The position numbers and the translations under genes were made by a program. Of a DNA stretch of 64,000 nt, positions 35,849-55,849 are shown in pieces. The stretch lies in NCBI RefSeq assembly GCF_964656455.1, contig NC_135719.1, positions 4,877,163 through 4,941,162 on the forward strand. The letters run 5' to 3'. Every line of letters starts with the position of its first letter. Positions within the stretch are counted from its first letter, which is position 1. The notes beneath the pieces were generated by a model. It saw only the letters and a list, made by a program, of their open reading frames with translations, searched no databases and had not been told where the DNA came from. The DNA is from Halichoerus grypus (taxonomy: Eukaryota > Chordata > Mammalia > Carnivora > Phocidae).

Positions 35849-37402
35849 GTGATCCTTAAGTGAATTTCTTGGTCGTTTGCTTTTGTGTGTTACCAAGTCC
35901 ATACGGCCACTAAGAACAATGTGTGAGGGCTATCTCAGCATCTGAGGGCACCCTTCTTAGAACATCTATCACTCTGTTGAGCTTCCCGAATGATCCAGCT
36001 GATTCTGGCTGACTAAATAGATTGTCTACCTTCCTCAAGATGCTCCTTCAGTCGGACGGCCTATCCAGACTGTTTTCTGGCAAGGTAGATCTTTGTTACT
36101 ATTCTCCCTTACTAGAACTGTAAGTAATACCAGCTAGACTTTTAGAAATAAACAACAAATACGACCCTTTGCACACAAGTGTTGGTGAGTCTGGGTGTAG
36201 AAGGAATTCTGTGTGACCAAGAAATGTTCATTAAAGACTAGAATATGCAGGAGTTACCAAAAAAAAAAAAAAAAAATAGGGCATTGCCTTCTAAGTGTTC
36301 TGTAGCATTCTAGGCCCTCAGGACTTTTTCCAGCCTCAGCTCTCTGCAGCACCCACATTCCTGTCCCCTTGACATTGGTCTCACTGAACAGACATCTAGT
36401 TTTCACTCATGCTGCCTGTGCCTGGAGTGCCTGTCCCTCTGCACCTGCTAGGAGCTTTCTCATTCCGCAGACACGTAGCGAGCATCTATTCGGGGCCAGA
36501 TTTGGGACTAGCCACTGGGGTATAAAGATGAGTAAGGCATGGAACTGCTAGGAACTCAGTGCCTTAACCGGGGCAACATGTAAACAGGCTTTTTTTTTCC
36601 CACATAGGGTCCTAAGTGGAGTGATAGATGCACAGGGAGCTTAAAAGAGGAGTGTTTTTATTTTCAGCCACACTCTCGAGTGTGTAGCACTTCCCGCGCA
36701 GTGCTGTTGGGACTTTGCTCGTGACTCTTTAACGGCGCCCCCAGAGTGGTCTGTCTGCTGTGGGTCCCCTACCCCAACCAGCTCCTTGAAGGCGTTAAGA
36801 CAAGGCCAACCTCTGGCTCATCCTTGTATATCCTCTAGTCCCTATCACAGTGCTTGTTGGCCCATTTTAGATTTATTAATAAATTGTTCCAAAAGTGATT
36901 TGGAGCAGCTCATAAAGATACATCTAGTACTCTGTGATAAGATATAAAATAATTGAAGAATCTAGGGTTGAAATAAGTGTGGAAGGAAATAAAGGATGAA
37001 GTCAGAGGTGAGGTTAGTGCCCTCAAGACACTCAAAAAGTTCTCCTGTCTGCTGGAGGAGATCCATCGTGTTGATTCTCAACTCCTTAGGGGCTAATGTA
37101 AAGAGGGAAACAATCATTTCTATGCCTTATGGAATGGGCATAAAATGGAATAAACAACAACAACAACAAAAACCTTATAATACCCAAGGACCAAGAAATT
37201 TCTCTCCTGGGACCTCACTGCAAGGGCATGGTGTGATATCCTGCAGTAATTTCTACATTAAGTAGCCTAATGATTTTCATAGAATTATTTCAGAGAATGT
37301 TCCTTTAGTGTAGGTATAGTTTGGCAGCTTCTGCAGAGAGCCACCCCACAAAACACCAGCTACCCATCTAATCAGCCAGGAACCTCCAAACACCTTTCCT
37401 CT
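35849..37402. other. Intergenic DNA, nothing firm
   Basis: A run of A17 lies near 36260 and a (CAA)n-like tract at 37155-37170. No gene is recognised. Confidence 0.45.
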
Positions 37403-37417
37403 AGAACAGTGTTCCTT

Positions 37418-37615
37418 TTCTTTTATTTTTTTTTTAAGATTTTTTTTTTATTTATTCATGAGTGAGAGAAAGCACATGGGGAGGGTCGGAGAGAGCGGAA
37501 GAAGCAGACTCCTGGCTGAGTAGGGAGCCCGATGCGGAGCTCGATCACAGGACCCCAGGATCATGACCTGAGCCGAAGGCAGATGCTTAACCAACTGAGC
37601 CACCCAGGTACCCCC
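37418..37615 (-). repeat. CAN-SINE, antisense
   Basis: AGAACAGTGTTCCTT before and AGAACAATGTTCCTT after form the target duplication. Confidence 0.96.
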
Positions 37616-37630
37616 AGAACAATGTTCCTT

Positions 37631-38327
37631 AATCTTTCAAAACTCATTGCCTCTTCTAAGAACCCTAAAAATCTCATACCTCTCCTCCATTCTCCCAAAC
37701 TCTCCCTCAGGTCTGTTGTATCCAACCTCCATCCTCACCAGCCAAGAATATTTTATCTTGCTTTTTTCTCAAGTTTGTATTATAAAAACAAGTTATTTCT
37801 TATATACAGTTAAATTATTATATTAAATATGACTTTCAAACTATAAATCCCTATTCTACCAATCTTGGGAGTTTCTGGAATGGTACCTCCTCTTGGTTAA
37901 GAATCGTTTCTCTAGAACCCTTGCTTTAACTGGCCAGTTTATTTAGATTGGTAAGCTGGATTCCAGCTTTACATCAAGGAGTCTAGTTAAAAGAATTTGT
38001 ACTCAGGCTTTATGTCAGGCAAGTAAGTAAATCACTAGCATGAGGCTTGATCAAAGCAGTCAGCCTGACATCTTATTTAAACGGAAAAAGTGAGACTGCT
38101 ATAGAATGTGCTTCTTCGAATTGGTCAAAAGTTGAGGTGGATATGCTGGCCTTTTAGTCCGTCAGACAACTCAGAGTATAATAGGCATTTTATTGACTGT
38201 GGTGTCAAGACCGCAGCTTTAGCGGGAACCTTTTCTTTCCCCGGTAACGGGCTTCAGATTGAAAGCGGACTTTGCATTTCCTGGGACCCAGCTAATAATA
38301 GTGAGTACTTAGAATTTGCCATGTGTT
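37631..38327. other. Intergenic DNA, nothing recognised
   Basis: Unique-looking DNA with no exon or named repeat. Confidence 0.45.
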
Positions 38328-38344
38328 CCGCTAAGTACTTTTTT

Positions 38345-38549
38345 ATAATTTTTTTTTTTTTAAGATTTTATTTATTTATTTGACAGAGAGACACAGCAAG
38401 AGAGGGAACAGAAGCAGGGGGAGTGGGAGAGGGAGAAGCAGGCTTCCCGCTGAGCAGGGAGCCCGATGTGGGGCTCGATCCCAGGACCCTGGGATCATGA
38501 CCTGAGCCGAAGGCAGACGCTTAACGACTGAGCCACCCAGGCGCCCCCT
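38345..38549 (-). repeat. CAN-SINE, antisense, young
   Basis: CCGCTAAGTACTTTT flanks it at 38328 and 38550. The body is close to the full-length consensus seen in other copies. Confidence 0.97.
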
Positions 38550-38569
38550 CCGCTAAGTACTTTTGAATT

Positions 38570-38745
38570 CATGACAAATTTTTATTTTCTCTCATTCAGT
38601 CTTCAAAATAAACTCCATTTTACAAAAGAGAAACCACAAGTTAAGAGATTTGCCCAGGATCTCCTGGCCCGTGAATGGCACGGCCGCAACTCCAAGTCTA
38701 TTGCTTTTGTCATGTCACGGTGTTGGGCGTCATAACCCAGTCCTT
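38570..38745 (-). repeat. MIR element
   Basis: CTCCATTTTACAAAAGAGAAA and GATTTGCCCAGGATCTCC are the antisense core. Confidence 0.75.
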
Positions 38746-40585
38746 GTACCTTTATAATATCTAATGAGACTCTCGTTTGGCATAAATCCCACGACTGCAG
38801 GGCCCTTGGGAATTCTTTAGAGACTCTAGGTGGTCTTCTGTGGACTCGCTCAGATAAGCAAATCTGTTAGAAATAGATTCTCAGACAGATTTCCAAGCAT
38901 TTAAATCTCTTTGGAGTTTGAAGAGTATTAATTTGAGTTACTGAATGTCCCCTGAAATACATGACTGTCCCACCCAAATAATTATGAATGCTGGGCCTGG
39001 GGCTCGTCACTTTCTTAGGTTTTTGTAAGTTCCCTGAGCACCTGTGCCATTGAGCTGAGCAGCGGCTGCTCTGGTCCCTTAGCCACTGGTGGGATTTGTC
39101 ATCACTTTCTCGTTAGATGTAGGTATTTCTCCTTTTTTTTTGAATATTGCCTTAAAAAAATATTTTGTGTTTTGGCAGTTTCAGTTTCTGGTACATTTCC
39201 TGACTAATGGTGAATGTTCTGATTTTCTAGCTAATTCTTATGTGTTCCCTCTGACTTTGGGAAATTGTATCCTATATCCCTGACTCTCCTCTTCAAGATT
39301 CTGCCGTTCTCCTGATTGTCCAGTCCTTTTCCATTCTGAAACTAAAGAGCAGAACCCGAGCTACCTCACTTGTTTCTCTTCATCCTCCCAGTCCACACAG
39401 GTGGAGATCTGTGCTCAAAGGTTTGCCAGGGGCGTGATTTTTATACCATCCTTTCCTGAGCAGCTCTGCATTTGTTGTCATTCCTTTTCACCAGACTCAT
39501 GTATGTCTAATTTAAATTTCTGCTTTTCGCTTCCTCTGTTGTCCTCTGCACCTTTCATGTGCGTTAAGTCCACTATGGTTTTCTCCATTTGTGTAGTTTC
39601 TCTGCACCTAACTTGCTTTGTACTTGAATTAACTCATCTATAAAATGGGCATAATACTAGTTGTTACTACATCAAAATATAGTGTTGGTGATCAAGGGAG
39701 CATGCATGTAAGTACTTTTGGAAAACGACAACAAAGATTCAGTTGTGAAAAGATGTTACTTATAATTGATTCCAATTTGATGAAAATATAGCAAATAGTA
39801 ATCACATGTCCTTTATTTTGAGCAATCTTTGATTAAAAACCACGGTGCAGTTCCAATGTTTTGTTGGTGTTGGTTATAGCAGGAGTTGCCATGTATCTTT
39901 CACCCCTGAATCATCTCTAGAATTGTCTTGTGAAGCTTGTGTAGATTTTCCTGTGGCTATCCTTGAAGGTTGTAGAAACCTGAGAAGGGCCCAGTGTGAG
40001 CACTGAAGAGCTTCCCTGTGGGCCTCCACCGGCCTCACTGTCAGTCTTCCCAGTGGGATGGAGGCCCTTAGACTTCCCTTGCCATCACAGTACGCTTGGG
40101 GAACGGGCAGCGGATAGCTGAGGTCTCATTCAAACTCAGAGCCTGGCACACTCCTTGGGACATCGAGCTTGGAAGTGCTGTCTTGGGCCAGCCACCCTCT
40201 CTGCCGGGCCTAATGCTTCTCATTCCCTGGACAGTGTTTCAGAACGGCTGTGGAGCTGCCACCCTGCTTCTTTCTCCAGGGCCCTCTGAGGCCTCTTGCT
40301 TGCTGTGCTAGCCTGACAGATAAAATGATGCCACTGGGGCACCTGAGGTCAGTCTTGGAGCTGTGAATGCAGGCTGCGACAGAGGAGGCTTGGCTGGAGC
40401 ATAAATGAACTGGTCAGAGCAGAACTCCCAGTCCCAGGGTCCCCTGCAGAAGTGAGGGCAAACTCTAAATTCAGTGCCTGCTCCCTTTCTCCCCTGAGAA
40501 ATCTAAACCAACTTGATGTTTACACTTGTGATGATAAAATGGGAGTGGATGTGGTTTAGGGAAATAGCATTTGCCCTGCGTGACT
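38746..40585. other. Intergenic DNA, nothing recognised
   Basis: No exon or named repeat was identified. GC content rises from about 39900 rightwards. Confidence 0.45.
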
Positions 40586-40589
40586 TTGG

Positions 40590-40770
40590 GGGCCTGATAG
40601 AGTGGTCCAAACAGACCCGAAGTCTGATTCTAGTGTGACGTCTGGGCGAGTGACTCAACCTCTGAGCCTGTTTCCAGTTATAAAATGAGAGATAAACCTA
40701 CCAAATAAGGTTCCTTCAAGCATTGAAGTGAAGCAGCACTCAATTAATGCCAGCTCCCGTGCGTTCCCAC
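40590..40770 (+). repeat. MIR element
   Basis: GAGTGACTCAACCTCTGAGC runs to AGATAAACCTACCAAATAAG. Confidence 0.75.
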
Positions 40771-41509
40771 TAATTTCTGCGTCCGTGGGCCAGAGGAGAG
40801 GGAGGGGTCACAAAGGGAATGGTTATTATGGGAAGGTGATAAGAGCTATATCTGTACACCACGGCTGAGCAGTGACAAGAATGCAGAGAGGTGTAAATGC
40901 CAGGGTGGGGGATGAGAAGCACGGAGACTGGGGAAAAACCCAGGGCCAGAAATGGAGTGTCCCTGTCCTGTGTGTCATGCTCCTGGGAACTCAGCATGAC
41001 ATCCAGCCTCTGCTGTGTACTTCCCCTTCTAGAGTGGTGGTCCACAGAGCTAGCTGGCCTTGCTGAGCTAGATGCGTGCAAGGGCAATACCAAGTACCAT
41101 TATCGAGCCAGACTGGGGAGTAGGTTCTGTCACAGCCGCCCTGTGCAGAGCCCAGAATCCCGGGTTGGTCTGCACCCCGCTCCATCATTCACTCCTTTGG
41201 CACTCGGTTTCTCCAGTGAGATGGTAAACTCCCTTGGGGGCAGGGAATGCTCTTTTGTCTCCCCTCCTCCTGTGCCTAGCATGGTGCTCCTGAACATTGG
41301 TGTTGAGTAAACATTTAAGCAAAAATAAATGTATTATTCTGGAGCACAGTGTTTTACTCATTAAGTGATGGCACTGACCCCAAAGTTCTTTCCAAGGCAC
41401 GTGTGGACTTGGGAGGACGAGAGTGCTGGGTGTGAGAGGCCCGTCCTATAGGGCTGCTCCTTCCTGCCACAAAATAATTGTGCTAAAAAAATGTAAAATT
41501 ATTACAAAT

Positions 41510-41625
41510 AGAGCAACGTGGTTATTACTATTTCACAGTTGAAGAAAGTGAGGTTCAATGAGGTCACACAGTTTATATATGAATTCCTGGTCCGGTGCTC
41601 TTTCCATTTCCCTGACCGGGAGATC
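41510..41625 (-). repeat. MIR element
   Basis: TTATTACTATTTCACAGTTG and GAGGTCACACAGTTTATATA are the antisense core. Confidence 0.75.
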
Positions 41626-41929
41626 TGCCTCCTGCCCAAGTGCTAGGCCAGGCTCCCCCCAGTACAGCGTCCATTCTTGGGGTGGGGGGTGCTCACTATC
41701 TCACCATCCATCGCTCTGCATTGCCAGCCCCAGCACCTGCTGTGGTTTCTACACCACCTGGGGAGTGCTGGCCGTGAGAGGGCAGAGAGCAGGGTGAACA
41801 CGGTCACACCCCCTCAGAGGGAGGGCCCGGCAGGCATTTTACGGCTCGCCTAGTGCCTGGCACTTTGCTGGGCACTGTAGCGCCAGTCTCCTCCCCCCCC
41901 CCGACACTTTTACCCTTGTAAAGAGAGGT

Positions 41930-42289
41930 TCCGAGGCGAAGTAACCACTCGTGGGCCTAAAGCCAGTGGGAGCGGCTAGGCGGCCGCCAGGGGAACGGGC
42001 TTTGCCCCGGGTCAGGGTCCTCCGCTGGACGCTGGTGCACATGGACGCCAACGCCCTGCGGAGGCGATGCCCCCGCGGGCGCAGAAGCTTAAGCGCTCAG
42101 CGCCCGGGGTCCTGCGGGGCGGGGCGTCCTGCGAGGGCGGGGCTGGGGCGGCTGCGAGCGCACCGGGGGCGGGCTTCTCGGAGCAGGCTCCGCCCCCCAG
42201 GGCGAGGGTTTAAAACGAGGGAAGGAGGCGGCCTCGGCTCCAGCGGCTGCGAAGCGCGCCAGGGGTGGAGGAGCGGCGAGGGTACAGCC
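41930..42289 (+). promoter_or_regulatory. NMB: NMB promoter, GC-rich with TATA-like box
   Basis: The block is dense in CpG and continues into exon 1, to about 42470. GC boxes (GGGCGGGG type) are visible around 42115-42155, and a reverse-orientation GC box (CCGCCCCC) lies at about 42191. A TATA-like TTTAAAA sits at 42209-42215, which predicts a start of transcription near 42240 and a 5' UTR of about 50 bases. The mixture of CpG density and a TATA-like box fits a regulated neuropeptide gene. The start site is inferred. Confidence 0.7.
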
Positions 42290-42446
42290 ATGACCCTGCG
42301 GGCGGAGGGCGCTCGGCTGCTCGGCGGACTCCTGCTCATCGCTCTGCTCGCTGCCGGCGCCGCGCCGCTCAGCTGGGATCCCCCAGAGCCCCGCAGCCGG
42401 GCCAGCAAGATCCGAGTGCACCCGCGGGGCAACCTCTGGGCCACCG
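42290..42446 (+). CDS. NMB: NMB coding exon 1 (signal peptide and most of the peptide)
   Basis: It runs from the ATG to a GTAAGT donor at 42447 and encodes residues 1-52 plus one base of Gly53. The intron therefore falls inside the active decapeptide, between Thr52 and the Gly53-His-Phe-Met end that makes the receptor contact in bombesin-like peptides. Confidence 0.96.
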
Positions 42447-45019
42447 GTAAGTCTTCGGGACCCGGGCAAGGGCCCCTCACCCTGCTCTGATCCCATTTTC
42501 CTTCTCAGGCCGTTCCTCAGCCACGGACACTCGTGTTCGCGTTGCTGAGGACCCTGGAACTCGTCTAATTTAATAGATGGGAAACTTGAGACCCAGACAG
42601 TCCCATGACTTGGCTACGATCACTCAGCCAGTTAAAGCAGAGCTGGGGTCGGATCCTACATCTGCCTGCCAGCCGGTGCCCCTTGCCTTAGGCAAGAGTC
42701 TACTGAATCTTCTTCTAACCTCTGGTGTGTCTTCTCTTTGCACCTCCACCTTCCAGACACCTCTTCATGCTCCACTTTCCTCCTTGCTCTCTCCTGTCCG
42801 TCCTGTAAGCACGCAGCACTACTGGCAGGCTTTCTCCCTGGCCGTGTGCCATCTACCCTCCTCCCAGCTGTGCCACCCTCTCCACCATCTCTAGCTGCTC
42901 AGGACAAGCCCGGGTACAGGCTTTGCTGCCACCCAGGGTTATTTGTGTCTCCTTGGAGAAGAGGTGGAGGGAGACTGACCTCGGATCTTCCTGTCATGAG
43001 AACTGAAAGTTGGGAGAGATGGGGAACTTTCCCACTGGGATAGGATCCTCGCTCCCCAACTTCCTTGTGCCTTGGCACCTCCTTTCTAGGTCACTTCATG
43101 GGCAAGAAGAGTCTGGAAACCCCCAGCCCATTCCTCTTGGGGACAGCTCCCCACATCTCTCTGAGGGACCAGAGACTGCAGCTGAGTCATGATGTGCCCA
43201 GGATCCTCCTGCTCAAGAAAGTTCTGGGCATGAGCCTTAGCGGCCCAGCACCTCACCCCCAGGTGAGCCAAGCTCCTACCTCAGGCCAAGGAGAGGCCCA
43301 GCCAGGGCTGCCGCTGGTTCCAGCATTGGGCATCGGGTGTGACAGCCCCTTGCCCGCGAGGTGTGATGGGCCCCAGAAAGCCAGGGATTCCAGGCTCTCC
43401 TTGTGATCCAGAGTCAAAGGGAGAAGACTTCAAAGAAAGGTAACTGACCTTCCCAGCAAACCTCACAGAGCAAGTAGGAAAGAAGTTCCCCCTCACCTAG
43501 TTCCCAGTCTGACGTCACAGCCCAGGATTAATTAGCCAGCCCCTTGCAGCAGGACCTCCCCGCCACACACAGACTTGCCCCACCCCAGCGGTCCGCCTTT
43601 GCTGCGCCTCATTTGTACTTGTGGTTACAGTTGGGACCCTGAGGCCCAGAAAGGAGAAGAGTCAGCATCCAAGACGGAGTCCAGACCTTGGTCAACCCGA
43701 CCAGTGCTCTTCCCCGTCGTTCATCTGCCTCCGTGACCCTCAGTGCAGGGTTTCTCAACCTCAGTACTCCTGACATTCTGGACTGGATAATTCTTTGTTG
43801 TGGGGGCTTCCCTGCGCATTGGAGGAAGTTTAGTAGTATCCCTTGTCTCTACTCACTGGAGCATCCTCCTCCCCCCACCCCATTTGTGACAACCACAAAA
43901 AAATGCCTCCAGACATTGCCAGAGCTCTTGTGAGGGGAAAGGGGCAGGAGCCTAAATTACCCCTGGTTGTAAACCACTGACCCCAAAGCTAGAGCCAAGC
44001 CAGCTTTAGTCTCTACCCTGGCAGGAGGGCAGCTCCTCCATTCCCTGCTCCTGGTGCTATCCCCGGCCCACACCACCTTCCCTTGTACTTTGTTACGATG
44101 CCCAGAAGGCAGCGTAGTGTGGTAGAATGTGGGTTCCCGTGACAGCGAGCTAGGCTCATAACCCAGCTATTTTGTAGCCGTGTGACCTTAAAGGCCTCAT
44201 CTTCCTCATTTATAAAATGGGGATGATAGCAGATAGCACCCATCTTGTATTAAATGGGACCATTTGTGTCATGAGCTCAGCGTGATGCCTAGCACATAGA
44301 AAGCACTTAGTAAACAGGAGCTCTTACCAGTCTGTGAGCCCCCTGGGAGCACCCGTCACAGACTCACCTTCATATCCTCCACTGTGCCTAGCATATAATG
44401 CTACATTTTGAAAGAACGGAGGGGCATTTCCTAGAGAAGGTCCAACTCCATCCCCAGTCAACCTCCCTGGCACTCCTCATGCACAGAACCCCCAGCCCCT
44501 GGGGACCTCAGATATAAGGGCCAGCAGCTTGGGCTGGCTGAGTCTGAAGGGAGATGATGTCACCTCTGGGGCTGTCAGTCTCGAAGGCCTCAAGCATGCA
44601 GACCAACTAGCGAACCTCCCAGGAAGCAGTACCTAGCACTGGGGGATGGGGCTTCAGAAGGGAGGTCTGGGGCAGAGCTGGGGGCGGGGAGTGGAAACAC
44701 TGACGCTGGCCCAGGGCCAGGCACATAACGTGGACTTTACTTCCATGATCTCCTTGACTGTCACAAGCACTCTGAGAAAACCACTGCCCCGACCCCTTCC
44801 AGGCCTCCTCCAGGGGGAAAGGTGCCAGGGGGGCCTGCCTGAGCGGAGAGCCTGCCCCTGCCTACCTCTGTGGGTGCCTCACACATAGGAATGGCAGGAC
44901 GCCCCTGTCAGGTGCCCGCTCTGCCCAGGTCAATTCTGTGTGTTCCCGTTCAGTACAGGAGGCCGCTGGTGCAGATGCTGCAGAGGGATGCCCCTAATGA
45001 GGAGGAGACGCCGCCGTGA
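42290..45019 (+). CDS. NMB: NMB, neuromedin B precursor
   Basis: This encodes the preprohormone of neuromedin B, a bombesin-like secreted peptide that acts on the G-protein-coupled receptor BB1 (NMBR). Coding exons 42290-42446, 43090-43262 and 44954-45019 join to 131 residues. Residues 1-24 form a signal peptide (hydrophobic LLGGLLLIALLAAGA). Residues 25-56 correspond to neuromedin B-32, and its last ten residues, 47-56, are GNLWATGHFM. GKK follows: the amidation-donor glycine and a dibasic cleavage site. An in-frame open stretch extends upstream to 41951, but the ATG at 42290 is the one that puts a signal peptide at the N-terminus. Compared with the human precursor as I recall it (121 residues), the C-terminus runs about ten residues further (DAPNEEETPP). 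His45 is followed by Pro where human has Ser. Confidence 0.96.
42540..42690 (-). repeat. MIR element in NMB intron 1
   Basis: AATAGATGGGAAACTTGAGA and CGATCACTCAGCCAGTTAAA are the antisense core. Confidence 0.7.
43090..43262 (+). CDS. NMB: NMB coding exon 2
   Basis: The acceptor CCTTTCTAG ends at 43089 and the donor GTGAGC starts at 43263. It encodes GHFM, the GKK processing site and the C-terminal flanking peptide (SLETPSPFLLGTAPHISLRD and onward), which contains a KK pair at LLLKKVLG. Confidence 0.95.
43745..43981 (-). mobile_element. MER20 hAT-Charlie element in NMB intron 2
   Basis: It begins AGGGTTTCTCAACCTCAG, contains GATAATTCTTTGTTGTGG and GACAACCACAAAAAAATGCC, and ends near TGGTTGTAAACCACTG. 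The near-complete antisense copy keeps both terminal repeats. Confidence 0.88.
44105..44335 (+). repeat. MIR element in NMB intron 2, near full length
   Basis: GTAGTGTGGTAGAATGTGGG starts the head. CATCTTCCTCATTTATAAAA is the core, and ATAGAAAGCACTTAGTAAAC is the tail. Confidence 0.9.
44336..44953. other. NMB intron 2 right end, nothing recognised
   Basis: GC-rich DNA without a named repeat precedes exon 3. Confidence 0.45.
44954..45019 (+). CDS. NMB: NMB terminal coding exon 3
   Basis: The acceptor is CGTTCAG ending at 44953. The exon encodes YRRPLVQMLQRDAPNEEETP and one more proline before TGA at 45017-45019. The start YRR(P/L)LVQ matches the family. The acidic, proline-ended tail is the part that is longer than in human. 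Confidence 0.93.
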   Translation, partial: YRRPLVQMLQRDAPNEEETPP

Positions 45020-45084
45020 CTTAGACTGTGCCCACCCAGGGAAGGTGCTGAGCGGGACCCTGGCGGTGGCCCCATCTGCATGTA

Positions 45085-45090
45085 AATAAA
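45085..45090 (+). terminator. NMB: Poly(A) signal of NMB
   Basis: AATAAA lies 65 bases past the stop codon, which gives a very short 3' UTR. T/GT-rich sequence follows at 45105-45135. Confidence 0.8.
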
Positions 45091-45109
45091 CCCTGGGCTC
45101 AAATATCTG

Positions 45110-45660
45110 TTACTCCATTACTGTGATTTCTGGTTGTGTCGCCAGGAATATTGCCCATGCAGACACAAATTATGTCCCTGCTGTATTTCTTGCTTCCGTG
45201 TTGAAGTTGTGAATAAAACCCTGCTCTTTATGTAGAATGTCTGGGCCTCTCCTTCCAGCCACATTTGAGGGCACGGGAGGGAAAGGGGGCTGGAGGACAG
45301 CATGTTCAGTGAGACAGTGCTGGCTCGAAAGAGCCAAGAAAACTTCATGACACCAGCCTACTCGGGACTCCTATTCAGTCGCTCACTCAGCAAGCAGGTA
45401 CTCAGTGCCTGTTGTATCCACCAGGTCTTGGGCCAGGTGCTGGGCTCTTACTCTTCACCTCTGCTACCTTCTGGCACGGGCAAGTCTCTCATGTTTCCTC
45501 GCCTGGACGAGGGAGCTGCCTCCACTACAAGATGGGGTTTTGCTGACCCCATTCCATTTCACCCCCATGCCAGGCTTTGAGGGGAGTGCACAGGGCATAC
45601 AAGGGAGTGAGCCGAGCTAGGGTCCAGACCTCGCTGTCTGCTTACTCTCTTCTCTGGCCA
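45110..45660. other. NMB-WDR73 intergenic DNA, left part, nothing recognised
   Basis: No exon or repeat family was identified. Confidence 0.45.
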
Positions 45661-45665
45661 TGAGT

Positions 45666-45858
45666 AGGGTTGCCAGATTTAGCAAATAAAAATACAGGAC
45701 ACTCAGTTAAATTCTAATTTCATATAAACAATGAATAACATTTTCGTATGAGATGTCCTAAGCATTGCATGGACATACTTACACAAAAAAATTATTCATT
45801 AGTTTATCTAAAATTCGAATTTAACCGAGCATCCTGTATTTTATCTGGGCTTGACCCT
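45666..45858. mobile_element. Palindromic DNA-transposon-like element (MITE type)
   Basis: About 190 bases fold on themselves. The left arm contains AGGGTTGCCAG, ATACAGGAC and CAATGAATAA. The right arm carries the reverse complements in mirrored order (TTATTCATT, ATCCTGTAT, CTGGCTTGACCCT). A mammal-wide non-autonomous DNA element has this form, but I did not assign a family name. It ends about 335 bases before the WDR73 start codon. Confidence 0.65.
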
Positions 45859-45939
45859 CTGATCTGCAAATATTCGGTCGTGAAACGGGCGGGTATTTGG
45901 TCCCCGAGGCCCCGCTCGAAACTGACATCCTGGGAACCC

Positions 45940-46193
45940 CTGATCTTACGTCATTTCCCCCCCCCCCCCCCCCCCGAGCTTTTGCCAGAAGGATCCCGGA
46001 CCCAGCCCGGTGAGGGCACTGCGCGCTGGTGGAGGCGCTCAGGCTCCTCTCTGCCCCGCCCCCTGGAGTGGGACCACGCCTCCCAGCCGGAGCCGGCCGC
46101 GCCCACTCCTCGCGAGAGGGCCGCGCCTGCCGAGGAAGGTCCTCAGAGGCGGAAGTGGGGCGGCGGAAGTGGGGTACCGGAAGCGGCGTTGCC
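45940..46193 (+). promoter_or_regulatory. WDR73: WDR73 promoter with CRE-like site, C-run and triple ETS cores
   Basis: TTACGTCA at 45946-45953 matches a CREB/ATF half-palindrome. A run of 19 C follows at 45957-45975. The rest is CpG-dense and has no TATA box. Three GGAAG cores at 46151, 46165 and 46179 are spaced exactly 14 bases apart, a typical ETS/GABP arrangement in housekeeping promoters, and lie 10-43 bases before the ATG. Transcription start sites must fall in or just upstream of them. Confidence 0.7.
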
Positions 46194-55501
<9,308 letters not shown>

Positions 55502-55579
55502 CTCCAGCGGCCTCCTGCCCAGGCCTCAGCGAAGAGGAGGAGCTGCTATAGGACCCAGGTATCCACTTAGGCCCCTGTT

Positions 55580-55745
55580 ACCAGCCAGGTGGCCTTGGGC
55601 AGGTCAGCCAGCTTCTGCCCCCAGGTTCTTTCTTTGTAAAATGAGCATAATAAGAGCTACCTCTCTGGGTTGTTGGGAAAGTTAGAAGGGCTGGATTAAA
55701 AAACAGGATGCATAGCACAATAAATATTTGGTAGCCCCTGTTAGA
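55580..55745 (+). repeat. MIR element in the WDR73 3' UTR
   Basis: CAGGTGGCCTTGGGCAGGTC and TCTTTGTAAAATGAGCATAA are the core. The tail CACAATAAATATTTGG supplies the likely poly(A) signal. Confidence 0.85.
55719..55724 (+). terminator. WDR73: Probable poly(A) signal of WDR73
   Basis: AATAAA lies 218 bases past the stop. It sits in the tail of a MIR element (55580-55745), so the gene may use a repeat-derived signal. The hexamer is the first canonical one downstream of the stop. Confidence 0.6.
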
Positions 55746-55849
55746 TCCGGGAGCCCCATCTCCCCCCAAGTGTAGAATGACAGTGTTTTATTCCTGTCTG
55801 TATTCACAACATCAGAGTGAAAAAAAAACAAATGTTGTAAACGCGTTTT

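Noticed and set aside
41951..42289. N-terminal extension of the NMB frame to an upstream ATG
   Set aside because: The frame is open, but the ATG at 42290 gives a standard signal peptide and the known precursor start. The upstream ATG lies before the TATA-like box and probably outside the transcript.
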